From Liopterus haemorrhoidalis (taxonomy: Eukaryota; Arthropoda; Insecta; Coleoptera; Dytiscidae): DNA of 64,000 nt. The notes under the pieces were generated by a model. It was not told the DNA's origin and made no database searches. It worked only from the letters and a program-made list of their open reading frames with translations. Shown here one piece after another: positions 12,658 through 44,268 of the stretch. How positions within the stretch are numbered: position 1 is the first letter of the stretch; the number at the start of each line of letters is the position of its first letter. Where the stretch lies: the NCBI GenBank assembly GCA_963971575.1, contig OZ020611.1, positions 209,229,324 to 209,293,323 on the forward strand. Direction: 5' to 3'. Made by a program: the position numbers and the translations under genes.

Positions 12658-13512
12658 TTTATTATAAGATTATATATGCAATGCCCGAGCCATATATCCC
12701 ACATTTATTGCGGCCTTATATCCTTTTTCTATGGGATAGATGCCCCATCTGTTTATTTAGAATGTATACAATATTGAGCATTATTTTCTACTCCATAATG
12801 TGAGGTTAAGTGTCTTCTGATAGCTAGTAATGAAACTAATTTTGTTAAAGTTATAGTTACGTCATAAAACCTTAAGACAAAATGTCGTAATTATTGAAAT
12901 ACAACCACTCATATGAGCACCCACCTTTACAATTTAATTTTTCATAAACTATTAACATGATGATAATTACACATTTATTTCGGAAGACTGTGTTTCTCGT
13001 AAAAACTGTCAGTACTGAAATGATACAAACACACACCGTTATGGATATATGCGAAGTGGGGCGTTTATCCCACTGGGGCATCTATACCAACTTTACTATA
13101 TGCGCATATACAGGAGTAGAAACACAATTAAATGTAAATTAAACCAGATATGCCCACAGTTCTTTTAAAAGGATGGTGGTTCACTATTTGAATTAGCCTT
13201 CTTAATTTCTCTAGATTACTAGAAGATTGCACTGACACAATAGTCCGCTTAGTTGTTTTGATTTGCAACAGTTAGTTCGGTTCGTGCTATGTACCTGCTA
13301 TCTAAGTGTGTAGCTTTGAAGTTTGTTTCGATATGTGCAAAAAAGAATCTTCTGCAATTCTGGGTAACAATAAGAAAATTATTATAATTCTTGATTATAA
13401 ATTTCATTTATGTTATTTTTAAACATTACTTACGCCTTTTGTCTTCATTTCTCCACGATTTAGCCTGAACTACAACCGCCAAAACTAACAAGCCAGCTAT
13501 CAACTTCAACAT
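1170..13512 (-). CDS. Secreted TIL-domain precursor with duplicated Cys modules (two-exon gene)
   Basis: Joining 13512-13434 to 2323-1170 gives an open frame of 410 residues, splitting one codon C|TA. Residues 1-17 or so form a signal peptide (MLKLIAGLLVLAVVVQA). Residues 29-80 form a trypsin-inhibitor-like (TIL) domain with all ten cysteines. Two homologous modules of about 125 residues follow (about 99-226 and 276-400). Both begin with YKPLL, share FDCKY.NN.P.YCKDVN and FKFLIY blocks and the same Cys spacing, and carry N-glycosylation sequons. Furin-type sites RPKR (83-86) and RLKR (260-263) precede the modules, so the product may be processed into separate chains. TIL domains usually inhibit serine proteases; I do not recognise the repeated module. 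The product should be secreted. The 11.1 kb intron is full of transposons. Signal peptide, donor, acceptor and phase agree, so the gene model is likely; an extra small exon cannot be excluded. Confidence 0.8.
3393..4583 (-). CDS. LINE ORF2, C-terminal RT part (frameshifted)
   Basis: The true homology begins at CHKGKQVDTVYTDFRKVFDKL (about 4525) and continues with GVAQGSKLGPLLFLFYIND and LLFADDLKLF, the FADD catalytic box. A C-terminal thumb and connection region follows, with RIEAIQNKYLKYL and a stop at 3393. VAQGS replaces the usual PQGS. The start Met at 4583 is a frame artefact; this is the continuation of the upstream ORF after a 1-nt shift. Confidence 0.8.
   Translation of the reverse strand: MLRVDLSKQTFSYLATIYITHCHKGKQVDTVYTDFRKVFDKLNHSVLINKLANLGIHGDLLRWLENYLTKRLLAVYVHGYLSKYEEVNSGVAQGSKLGPLLFLFYINDISKCFEFSEFLLFADDLKLFRIINSIEDCLLLQKDLDRLSDYCIKNHLHLSSEKCQHITFTHNRNNFNYIYTIDNVSLKIVTNIRDLGVIFDSKLLFNNHIDKLCNKSLKMLGFIIRTTKNFYNLTSLNALYYAYVHSRLNFVSSVWNPGYNVHINRIEAIQNKYLKYLSYKFKFRFKTYNDACVHFNLTPLTTRRKINDYVILYKLLNSKIDSPELLFEINIHISTYNTRNNNLFWNPIARTQCCQNSPLYRINNMKNLNTDIFNMSLKAFKKTILNSIAAGLGEDL
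4513..6237 (-). CDS. LINE ORF2, endonuclease and N-terminal RT part
   Basis: The 574-residue frame begins MADVYYQNVRGLRTK, the classic APE-endonuclease N-terminus. The endonuclease region carries LTETFL (catalytic Glu), YRRDR, GGGVLIA and ILGDFNVP (catalytic Asp, Asn). It continues into RT with NYRPISILN and NQHGFVAGRS. It stops at NALP-TAA, where a single-base indel near 4515-4525 shifts the reading into the 3393-4583 frame. It would nick target DNA and prime reverse transcription. Confidence 0.85.
   Translation of the reverse strand: MADVYYQNVRGLRTKSHTFFCSLKNNNFKIIALTETFLCDGINSAEYFDDSYTVYRRDRESATPGGGVLIALHRSLVSLEQTGWRSQAEDIWVSFNISTAGDKVIKCHLCCVYLPPRDDYALSEFVNNVTRICNNVPNDVIIILGDFNVPEAQWTQELPNINFIVNGNDLRTQLINNMASFGNLLQFSNQCNPGYNVLDLVFCNKYHSISKVCRCDSPLIKEDIYHISVIVHLNFETYCTISNKPKKIYNFKRGQYDKINNELHSHNWVTIFAPSNANDNVTYLYSFLNNLIELYIPKLRKYKNNYPIWFKHSTIKIVQEKNKYHKKWKKYNNTQDYLTFSLLRGRSKFHIENDYKDYVSEIQDCIITEPKKIWNFVRNKQRNTEIPLNIKYNNKTFGTAEEVCNSFLSHFLSVYETNSLTDFNQNNSTNYTFTVGKIVFCVDAVLESINKINVNKGAGPDGISPLFIKMCSSTLALPLQIIFNKSLSEGIFPSVWKQAHIIPIFKSGDRTLVTNYRPISILNIFSKVFESLVYDVLYNTFKNNLLTNQHGFVAGRSVETNLLIFSNYLHNALP
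6285..7256 (-). CDS. LINE ORF1 protein with PHD-like zinc finger and coiled coil
   Basis: The 323-residue ORF starts MSMAPPTMSCVTCNRNITP. Residues about 10-62 form a PHD-like zinc finger (C..C, C...C, H..C, C..C ending WSCNKC). An acidic linker (EEDEESDE) and a heptad-rich helix with FNKKLTELD (about 100-165) follow, then an L1-ORF1-like nucleic-acid-binding region (IEISGVVE, VVHRVQH, NIVIRLCSRHKKNEI). Such ORF1 proteins bind the retrotransposon RNA and form the RNP. The frame is intact. Confidence 0.8.
   Translation of the reverse strand: MSMAPPTMSCVTCNRNITPVKSPGLQCSGPCKNYYHASCAGLDNKILQSINSCNTDGFSWSCNKCRLAPGSPSKAIIIAEEDEESDETPTLATILRAIRTITNQLKDYQAFTDSVKFCNDKVDDFNKKLTELDIKCKNIDKLQNDFVIIQNSAEMYKNRCEELEQYTRMDNIEISGVVENNNEDIYATLKQIGDNIKCEIKKTDISVVHRVQHMNAASKVPRNIVIRLCSRHKKNEIIAAAKRSKKSMVNNKPGLTIPGVGDSIFINEHLTPSNKLLLKQAKLVAKEKLYKFIWVQNCSILIRKNETSPIKIIKCLNDLNKII
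8510..8517. repeat. Target-site duplication CATTAGAG (hAT)
   Basis: The same 8 bp recur at 9517-9524, flanking the element at 8518-9516; 8 bp is the hAT signature. Confidence 0.9.
8518..9516. mobile_element. Non-autonomous hAT element, 999 bp
   Basis: The termini CAGCGTTTCTCAACC and GGTTGCGAAAGGCTG are inverted and match the hAT consensus CAGnGnTTCTCAACC. A perfect 8-bp duplication CATTAGAG flanks it. Subterminal GGGGGGCCGC blocks occur at both ends, inside A/T-rich DNA. No transposase remains. It lies in the big intron of the TIL-domain gene. Confidence 0.93.
10189..11001. mobile_element. Internally deleted hAT element, 813 bp
   Basis: The termini CAGTGGTTCCCAACC and GGTTGGGAAACACTG are nearly perfect inverted repeats. 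They are flanked by an exact 8-bp duplication ATCTAGAG (10181-10188 and 11002-11009). A minus-strand piece of the transposase C-terminus survives inside. Confidence 0.95.
10509..10721 (-). pseudogene. hAT transposase C-terminal dimerisation remnant
   Basis: About 70 codons (KILLPFHSTYMCETAFSALN, then IKTKHRNCLDVKTALRLSLS) match the C-terminal dimerisation domain of ZBED/FAM200-like hAT transposases. It is a remnant only: no RNase-H-like catalytic core is present. Confidence 0.85.
11165..11441 (+). mobile_element. tRNA-derived SINE candidate
   Basis: The head contains a box A-like TGGTACCGTGGTAAGACGGTTG-type segment and a box B-like GCGGGTCCGAAAT about 45 bp later. An unrelated body follows, and the copy ends in an (ATT)n tail at about 11427-11440. 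Head, body and tail order suits a tRNA-derived SINE sharing its tail with a LINE. Confidence 0.6.
11590..11812 (+). pseudogene. Degenerate C-terminal fragment of an RTE-like endonuclease/RT
   Basis: Broken translations contain F.WDP..KR..D.P.DKWRRAVLKKA followed by a LAK-like NLSKKWDQFAPARC segment. This resembles the common insect C-terminal motif EWNPQGKR..GRPK..WRR...KEA...AKNRVRWR. Several stops and shifts show it is dead. It is recognised by family memory only. Confidence 0.5.
12150..12590 (+). repeat. Dispersed repeat (ACCGACYGCCAACATAT family), copy 1
   Basis: This segment, with TTTAGCATGATGTCTGT, TATGAAACTTCATATTTAAG and GTTTACTCGTGTCGGTTTTA blocks, recurs at 46155-46510 and 47998-48620. 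It is non-coding and of unknown class. Confidence 0.75.
12596..12648. repeat. (TA)n microsatellite
   Basis: An uninterrupted TA dinucleotide run of about 50 bp adjoins the dispersed repeat. Confidence 0.95.
13434..13512 (-). CDS. Exon 1 (signal peptide) of the TIL-domain precursor
   Basis: The ATG is at 13512 and 26 codons encode a hydrophobic signal sequence followed by KSWRNEDKRR-type polar residues. The exon ends in AAAAGGC|GTAAGT, a perfect donor. The residual phase of 1 matches the acceptor phase at 2323. Confidence 0.8.
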
Positions 13513-13547
13513 TTTGAATTACAAGTGCTATATGCTAACTAAATTTT

Positions 13548-13556
13548 CTTTATATA
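13548..13556 (-). promoter_or_regulatory. TATA-box candidate of the TIL-domain gene
   Basis: TATATAAAG on the minus strand lies about 36-44 nt upstream of the ATG. That would put transcription start within roughly 10-20 nt of the start codon and give a very short 5' leader. It is a motif match only. Confidence 0.45.
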
Positions 13557-13948
13557 TTTTCCAAATATCAGTTAATTATATATTTTTAATACATTTATTG
13601 ATTGATAAATTGAATTTTCCCACATTACCCTATCATATTGACGGGTTTAAGTTTCCCAATTTTTATTTCAATATAATTAGATATACGTCAATGAATTATT
13701 GGCGGAAATATTTATACTAGTACTAATGATAATAAATATTTGTTATTTATTCGATAACTTGTGATAACATAGTTAGTTACGGTATTTAGTATTTTTTGAA
13801 GTTTTAGTATTTGTTAATTAAAAATGTCAAACAGACGATAATACTTATTTCACTAATTTTATAAACAGTTGCGAATTTTATAAGATTTTTAATGCAGTCG
13901 TGAAGCGATTCTGTGATCTCAGTCGATCCTTTGCTTATTTGAATTAGC

Positions 13949-14160
13949 AGTGGCAAAAGGCACGGGTGAGAGGGGTACAGGCCCAAGGCCAGAGTCGTAG
14001 CAATGTTTTGGCGCCCTTGGCAAATAAAGTAAATTGATTAAACAAAAAAAAGTCCTCATCTCTCCAAATCCAAGTGATGAGCAAGAAAAGGTCCTCACCT
14101 TCGCAATGACAAAGTATACACAATGGCGCCCTTAGTCAAGCCCCGCACGCCTGGCTAGTG
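13949..14160. repeat. Possible MITE with AAGGTCCTCACCT minisatellite
   Basis: The segment starts CAGTGGCAAAAGGCACGGG and contains two units of about 50 bp around AAAGTCCTCA and AAGGTCCTCACCT, each followed by CCAAGTGATGAGCAA-like sequence. The same units occur in the MITE at 26617-26828 and at 51115-51220. No clear target duplication was found here. Confidence 0.4.
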
Positions 14161-14460
14161 CTCCGATGCATACATTTCTCAATTTAAAGATATACATATT
14201 TATTGATTATATAATACCTAATAGTCAGATTTTTAGAAAAAGAGAAACCCCCCTGGGTTATTTGTGTGGGATAAAAGTTTTTTTAATACATTTTTGGCTA
14301 ACATCGTGTTAAAACAAATAAATTTTAAAAAACTACATTTCCTTCCTTATTCTACGTCTTAAGAGTTTTTTTTTTTATAGCACACAATATATTTAAAAAA
14401 TAATTACTTTTTTCAATGACTCAAAAAAAATCTGTTGATCTATTTCAGTTCCCATTAATG

Positions 14461-14739
14461 TACATTAATGATAATAAATACATAGTTATTCAGGATTTCT
14501 GAAACGCAAAGCGATGACACATATATAATGTACAAATTAAATATCAAAATACTGCCACATCGGGAATCGAACCCGTCAACCTAAGAATTTCGCTTCTCAT
14601 TCTAGACCACTAGACTACAAAGGCATATTAGAGGACATGGCTTCGTAGAAGAACACGCCACAGAGTAGCGAAATTCTTAGGTTGACGGATTCGATTGCCG
14701 GTGTGGCAGTATTTTAATATTTACTTTTTACATTAATGA
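14461..14739. mobile_element. Retroposed tRNA-like inverted pair with 11-bp target duplication
   Basis: TACATTAATGA occurs at 14461-14471 and 14729-14739 and flanks an insert of about 257 bp. Inside are two tRNA-like segments in opposite orientation. The surrounding sequence is a copy of the fold-back family, interrupted exactly at this point. The long target duplication suits target-primed insertion (SINE). Confidence 0.7.
14553..14626 (-). other. tRNA-like SINE head (not a functional tRNA)
   Basis: On the minus strand box A-like TAGTCTAGTGGTCTAGAATG is followed 25 nt later by a perfect box B, GGGTTCGATTCCC. The TGCC...GGCA ends pair partly, but the acceptor stem has mismatches. It most resembles Glu/Gly/Asp-type tRNAs. 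A second, diverged copy of its 3' half lies in plus orientation at 14640-14706. Confidence 0.6.
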
Positions 14740-15506
14740 GATTTTTCAGATTTTTAGATCTACCTCTCTGGTAAATTTATTTTTTGTCACATTTTTGGCG
14801 AAAATCCCATTGTTACTGAATGCGATCGCGACGTAAAAAAGGATGCCTATCCGTCATTTAAATTATCAATAATTAAATCCAAAACGGTTTAAAATTTTCA
14901 GAAAAACTGGCTAGATGTGGTAGCACAAACTGGACATACAAATCTATTAAATGTAAAGGTTGAGCCAGTCATATCTCTTCTCCTGGTATTAAATGTGCGA
15001 GTAATAAAAATCTCAAGTAGAGTTACATGTAATTTAATAGAGCAATTCTAATCTATTTAATAGACAAAATATTAGTTACACCACTTTCGTGTTGGTGTTG
15101 AAGCTGATGGTTCGCCGGGGTCTACCCACAGTGGCAGACTGGTCCACCCGTACTCCGGGTAATTTTTCCGTGGGCTGTTCCCAAAAGAATCAATTCTTGG
15201 ATCAATGGAATTAGCCCTTGAACCAATGGGCCTCTATTCTAATCTAATCCAGAGCTGGTACAATTTTCCAGTCCGCTACTGTCTACTCATGAATATGTTG
15301 ATTTAGGATTATTGTACATAATCCAGCTTTCCTTAGTGGTAACAATTTTCTACAATAAAACCGTCCTAAGTTGCTTGGTCAACAATAAAATGCTCGTGTC
15401 GACTCGGCTGGCAAAGGGTATCCAGCTTCTGATTTTTTTTCCAGCTTGGCGCATATTTTGTAATAAATATCTTGCTTAATGATTGTTTACGGTTTTTATT
15501 TTATAG

Positions 15507-39348
<23,842 letters not shown>

Positions 39349-39435
39349 TATTAATTTTATTGTATTATTTTTTATGAATTTTATTTTAATATAGTTTTTT
39401 ATTATTATTAGATAAATATAAACATATATGTATTT

Positions 39436-39441
39436 AATAAA
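39436..39441 (+). terminator. Candidate poly(A) signal of the M13 gene
   Basis: AATAAA lies about 88 nt after the stop codon, just before an A/T-homopolymer stretch and a transposon repeat. Confidence 0.55.
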
Positions 39442-39449
39442 AAAATTTT

Positions 39450-39850
39450 TTTTTTTTTTAATTTTGAGTAACATACCAAATGAAAGCTCTTAATGCGTGG
39501 ATCAACAAGCAAATTTTGATTTTTTTATAGTATTTTTCCCTATAAACAATATGTCAAAATTTTTTACCTATTTAAAATATGTCAAACTTTTGCCTCCTTC
39601 CTTTCTCTCAGAGGGATTGATCTAAAAATCGGAATAGTTCAACAGGAATTTTTGATCAGGTTAGTTTTTAGCTAAAAATGTGCTAAGAAAGTTCTTGTCC
39701 CGCCCCCTTTTACCCAAAAAGGTTAAACTAAAAATCTGAACAAATTACACCGCTCAATAGGAATTTTGAGTCTGGGTTCTGCATATCTGATTTTTATTTG
39801 TTCCACATTATTAATTAAAGAAAAAATAGTTTTACCCGAAAAAGTTTGCT
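39450..39850. repeat. Diverged fold-back-family sequence downstream of the M13 gene
   Basis: AGTAACATACCAAATGAAAGCTC, TGCGTGGATCAACAAGC and GTTCTTGTCCCGCCCCC match blocks of the family at 22.3-25.8 kb. Confidence 0.65.
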
Positions 39851-39989
39851 TTTGTAGCTATCGGAATGAAATTACGGATTTTAAGAAAATTTCCCTTTTT
39901 TCAGACCTTTATTGTATGTAAAAATAATACAAACTATTGTTATGAATTTGAATCGGTATTAGTTACAAGAAACAAACAGCTTGCTATAA

Positions 39990-40720
39990 CAGAATATATA
40001 AAAAAGTTTAGAAATGATTATTTTTCGTATTTCTTCTGTGATTGTATGGGCTTTCTCGTATTAGGCCCCAAATATAGTCCCCCATCATACTCTCATTGTA
40101 TTGCCCCTAATAACGACGTTCAAAATCCATCACGTCTTGATGAAAACGTTCACTTTGTTCTTCCGAATAGGCTCCCATGTTATCTTTAAATTGGTCCAAG
40201 TACGCATGTAACATGCACTTTAAGGGACATTCTGCAACCCATGAGTTTAAAGTTATCAAGCATAGTTGCAATAAGCTCTTTGTAATTGTATGCTCTGTTG
40301 TTTCCGAGAAAACCATGAACCACTGCTTTCAGGCTTTCTTTTTATGAGTATTGAGTATCTGTGAAAATTCGGCACTGGACATTATTTTCTTTATTTGTGG
40401 TCCGACAAAAATAAAGGTAGCAAGGATATTTAGTATAACCGTCTATGCAAGGCGGTCGGAATCTCATGCATTTCTTCTGATGGCGTCTTTTCATAGACAG
40501 TTCTACAAAAAGTTTTAAAGCTGTCCTTCTTCACAATGGAAATAAATTTCCATCTCTTCCTTTGACTCATTCCGTAATGCTCAAAGAAAATTACGCAAGT
40601 GTGAAAATTGTGCTTGAGAGTTTAAAGTATGATGAGTATCCTGGCCAGTGATAGGGGATTTTAAGATGGTTAGATTTCTGATGGGATGCATTCCCATCAG
40701 AAATCCAACCATTCTCTTGT
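39990..40720 (-). pseudogene. Transposon-derived ORF remnant with YSEEQSERFHQD motif
   Basis: The minus strand encodes LLQLCLITLNSWVAECPLK, then AYLDQFKDNMGAYSEEQSER and FHQDVMDFERRY-(stop)-GQYNESMMGDYIWGLI. Upstream, broken pieces give RFRPPCIDGYTKYPCYLYFCR and SMKRRHQKKCMRF. From memory this matches an abundant uncharacterised repeat-encoded protein of insects and cnidarians with SDEQGERFHQD and RYQGRW..NM..DY motifs. Function is unknown, and stops mark it as dead. Confidence 0.55.
40668..40710. repeat. Short perfect hairpin
   Basis: GGTTAGATTTCTGATGGGA and TCCCATCAGAAATCCAACC form an inverted pair of about 19 bp with one mismatch around a TGCAT centre. It lies upstream of the remnant at 39990-40720. 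Confidence 0.8.
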
Positions 40721-40729
40721 TTTGATAAA

Positions 40730-41403
40730 TTCGCCGCAAATATTGCAGAATGAGTCTAACTCGTGTTTACAACTTTTTGACGCCATTTTTGGATCTGTCG
40801 CTACACAAAATGCGTTGTATCGCTGCAATGCGCATGCGCATACCGACTATGGACCACGTAAGTGAAATGCCACTTGCTTTCCACCCGCTCGTCCCCACCC
40901 TTACTTAATATAACGCGCTTCTCCTTATATTGTCATAAAAATAAATAAATATATATATTGATCGTACTAAAAGGTACAAAAGCAAAGTTTTTCAAAAATA
41001 AACGAAGGTTTTAGTTATTTTTAGTCATTAAAATAAAGACTCAAAAAAAATGTTTTTTTTTGTTGACCTGTGTTATAGGTAATATATATTACGAGAGGAA
41101 TATTTATTCCTATTGCGTTTTTAAAAAATATTGCAGTTTAAGGGTTTTTGGATAAAATGAATTATTTTTCTAATTCATGGCTAAATTATGGCTAATAATG
41201 TTATGGACTTTTTGTATTTATGGCTAAGATAGCGTGTGTCTTTTTTTGAAATAAAAAATATAATAAAAAATATTTAACAGCTGAGGACCGAGTTTTGAAC
41301 ACCACACTACACTAGTAATGAAATACTATATATACTTGTCATGCAAATTATAAATAAACTACGTTACTATCATCCGTTCACAAGATGTTTCCGTAATCTA
41401 GAA
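40730..41403. other. Non-coding sequence with repeat fragments
   Basis: A/T-rich. A block at about 41150-41290 (GGCTAATAATGTTATGGAC, TTTAACAGCTGAGG) matches 27080-27180. No gene is supported. Confidence 0.5.
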
Positions 41404-42030
41404 CAGTGTTCTTCAACCTTTTTGCCCTCGCGGACCGGTGAAAATAGGATAAATATTTCGCGGACCGGCTGAAAACTAAGACACAAATAAAAACCAATAT
41501 ATATAGTATTTTATTAATATATAGGTATATGTTATATAGTTATATAATTACAATTTTTAGTGCGACATATGCTGCTGCTTCTTTTTTAAAAAAATTGATA
41601 TACAGAGTTTTTTTAACAGACGAAGCGCTGCGTAACATCCATTCGATTTCTCTGTTTGGTTTTTATAATTGACATAGCTGAAAAAATATTTTCGCACAAA
41701 TAGAAAGTCGAAAAAATGACTAATAATTTGATAGCTTTATAACTCAAAGATGGATATTCTTTTTCCAGCGATTTCCAAAATTGAGAATGATTGCATTTTA
41801 TGTTTGGATACTAGAGTAACATCACAAGATAACTTGATCAGCTTTTCTTTTTCCGAGGATCAAGTACACATGACTGTATATCTTTCAAGAATGGATTATT
41901 AATCCAGAGGTTACCTTTACGAGGATCCTCATTTTCAGGAAAATAATTATTAAAATTTTCAGCTAATGCTCTTAAACGTTGACTTATTGTTGAATATGAC
42001 TTTCTGGTTGACAACAACAGTAATCAAAAA
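41404..42030. mobile_element. Second, truncated copy of the 29-kb hAT element
   Basis: It begins CAGTGTTCTTCAACCTTTTTG and follows the 29008 element closely (GCGGACCGGTGAAAAT, GACGAAGCGCTGCGTAACATC, TTTTCGCACAAAT, TTACCTTTACGAGGATCCTC). It lacks the R4-like insert, and similarity stops at about 42030 without a right terminus. Confidence 0.88.
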
Positions 42031-42489
42031 TGGCAGTTTTGATGGTAGTCTCGAAAATTAACTAGACATGTGAAACTAGAAATGTGCTACTGGTTGAATG
42101 CAACCAGTGTAAAATATCATACATGACATTCTATAAGAAATATTAATTCGGCAACTCTGGCAATATATTTAGTTGATATCATTGTTTTTTAATGCCAAAA
42201 TCATGTAATTGAACGAAAAAATATCACATATAAATTAAGGAAACATCGTGAAAGGATTATATATAACTGTAAATTATATATAACAGTAAGAAAAAATATT
42301 GTTTACATAAATAATATTAAAAACATATTACAAAAAACTGAAGAAAAATAATAATAATAAAAACATTTAATATAAACTCTTGAGTATTTTGTTGACTTTC
42401 CATTCTAAAATCTCTACTTTCCACCAATTGACCTAAAATAAAAGAAAAATAATTATAAAGTAAGCCTTAATATTAACTTTTGTTAATAT

Positions 42490-43330
42490 ATTGGCAGATT
42501 TGAGCAAAATTTTTAGACACTTTGGCTAAAATTTTTAGAAATTTTGGCAAAAATTGGAAGATTTGAGGGAAAATTTGAATAAAGTGGGTTTTACACGATT
42601 CAATTTATTGATTAATTAATTGAAAAAGTTGACATTCAATTTATTATAGTGTGTAAAGTGTTCAAATTTGAACAATTAATTGAAAAATTTATTGACGAAA
42701 AAATATTGACGAAAAATTTATTGACTTCTATTATATTGTGCTATTGATCAATTTATTTTGAAAATAGAACAATCTATTTTTCATTAATTTTTTAGGGGAT
42801 TCTAGGTATATTTTTATCTGTTAAGATATTGCCAACTGTTTAGTTGTACCATAACCTAGAAATATATAGTTTGTTTCGTTTTCAAATGTGATAGAACATC
42901 AAACGTTCTAATTTACCATAATCTAGGTTATTTCTTTTGTTTTTATTCACAACTCGTAACTTTGTGAAGAATTTTTTAATATTTTCATTTTGATAAATAT
43001 GTCAAGATGTTTTACAGTTGGTAATGTAAAATTTTCAAAAAAATTGATAAACAAATTGATGTGTGTAAAGTGATCCTTTTGTTTCCAAGGTTACCAATAT
43101 ATTTTTCAATTAATTGACAAAAAAACTTGATCAATTTATTGATCAATAAATTGAACTGTGTAAAACCAACTTAATTTAAGCCAAAATTGACAGAATTGAA
43201 CAAAATTTTTAGAAATTTTGGCAAAAAAGGCAAATTTTAGCAAATTTTTTATAAATTCTGGCAGAATTGCTAGATTTGAGCAAAAGTTTTCGAAATTTTG
43301 CTAAAATTTGGCAGATTTGAGCCAAATACA
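42490..43330. repeat. Minisatellite (GGCAGATTTGAGCAAAATTTTTAGAAATTTT-type) split by a MITE
   Basis: Imperfect units of about 30 bp combining GGCAGATTTGAGCAAAA and TTTTTAGAAATTTTGGC occur at 42490-42585 and again at 43165-43330, on either side of the element at 42588-43170. Confidence 0.7.
42588..43170. mobile_element. MITE inserted in the minisatellite
   Basis: The ends GGGTTTTACACGATTCAATT and AATTGAACTGTGTAAAACC are inverted repeats. Further in, TTTATTGATTAATTAATTG recurs in inverse form. No coding sequence. The target duplication is unclear. Confidence 0.65.
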
Positions 43331-43713
43331 GCTGGCACCCTGGGCCTGTGCCCCTGCCTTTCACCGCCTCTGGAGCATATTGGTGTATTAATTAAAAAGA
43401 CAATCCCGAATGCAGCCGTAAAAGAATAGAGCAACAACAAAAGTCTCCTTTTCCTGGATTGAAAGCACCATTTTGTTCCAAAACCAAAGTCCAAACTTAA
43501 AGACTTTTTTTTATATAATTCTGCCACCAATATTTGATCCGTTGCCATCAATTGGTAGATATCATAATACTAAGATAATTAAAAAGAATTGTTTGTAAAA
43601 ATATGTCTGCAGTATTCTATAACAATTTTTCGTCTCTCCTGCAAAATGCCATAGAGTAGACATGGAAGGTTTTGCATTTAGACCCCTCATATATTAGTAT
43701 AGATGAGCAATAC

Positions 43714-44268
43714 CTACCTAAAAAGACCTGACAACCAGCTTTTACAGGAATCAGTGCTCTGCTTAGCAATAATGACAGATTTCGAACTACTGCGATGTGT
43801 AGTGTGTGATATATTTGCACAAGATTTGCACATTATTGCCTTATTCCTATTCCTCTTAGTATTATTTCCTCTCCAACAATGACGACATATTGAAGAACAT
43901 CTGCTATTATTCAAATAAAATGTAGACCGAGTACCCCTACATTTCTTTCTAAATTTACAGCAAGCCTTTGGATTCATGTGGTCTGTTTCCTTTGAGTTTC
44001 TTTTGGTTCTACTACTTGATTTAGATCTGTTGTTTGATCTTTTCCTGTCTTTAGTCCTAGATCTTTCATGAGATCTGGATCTATGTCTAGATCCTCCTCT
44101 TGATCTAGACTCGCGATCTTGATCAGATAGAGAATCGTTTTTCCATTTTGTTGGTTTTTTCCATACTTTAATTATTTTATTATTATTATGGTTATACTTT
44201 GGGTCATTTTTTAATCTGTATTCACACCATTTACATTTGTTTATTTTCCTTTTTTTAACATTAGCCAT
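43714..44268 (-). CDS. Basic Arg/Ser- and Cys-rich protein, uncharacterised
   Basis: The 184-codon frame starts MANVKKRKINKCKWCEYRLK. An RS/RG-rich low-complexity centre (about 50-95: SRGGSRHRSRSHERSRTKDR) is followed by a Cys/His-rich end (CCKFRKKC, CRHCWRG, CKSCANISHTTH) with at least four CxxC or CxC-like pairs. I do not recognise the family. Strong positive charge and Cys content recall nuclear basic or sperm-chromatin proteins, and two MST-HMG-box genes lie 3-8 kb away on the same strand. TTTTTATAG directly precedes the ATG, so this could be a second exon after a non-coding or short coding exon. Retroelement origin is an alternative. Confidence 0.5.
   Translation of the reverse strand: MANVKKRKINKCKWCEYRLKNDPKYNHNNNKIIKVWKKPTKWKNDSLSDQDRESRSRGGSRHRSRSHERSRTKDRKRSNNRSKSSSRTKRNSKETDHMNPKACCKFRKKCRGTRSTFYLNNSRCSSICRHCWRGNNTKRNRNKAIMCKSCANISHTTHRSSSKSVIIAKQSTDSCKSWLSGLFR

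Larger units (their letters stand above)
11805..13092. repeat. Region bounded by inverted GGTAAAG..GGATAGATGCC motifs
   Basis: The left edge reads GGTAAAGGTGGGATAGATGCC and the right edge carries the inverse GGCATCTATACCAACTTTACT. Between them GGGATA(g/t)ATGCCCC-like motifs recur near 11990-12030, 12690-12750 and 13055-13085. This may be a decayed TIR element with subterminal repeats. It contains the 12150-12590 repeat and a (TA)n tract and has no coding potential I can support. Confidence 0.4.

Noticed and set aside
14553..14626. Functional tRNA gene on the minus strand
   Set aside because: Box A and box B are good, but the acceptor and T stems mispair. It sits inside a retroposed repeat with target duplication, so it is a SINE head.
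43270..43551. 93-codon minus-strand frame
   Set aside because: Partly made of the TTTGAGCAAAATTTT minisatellite; no recognisable domain.
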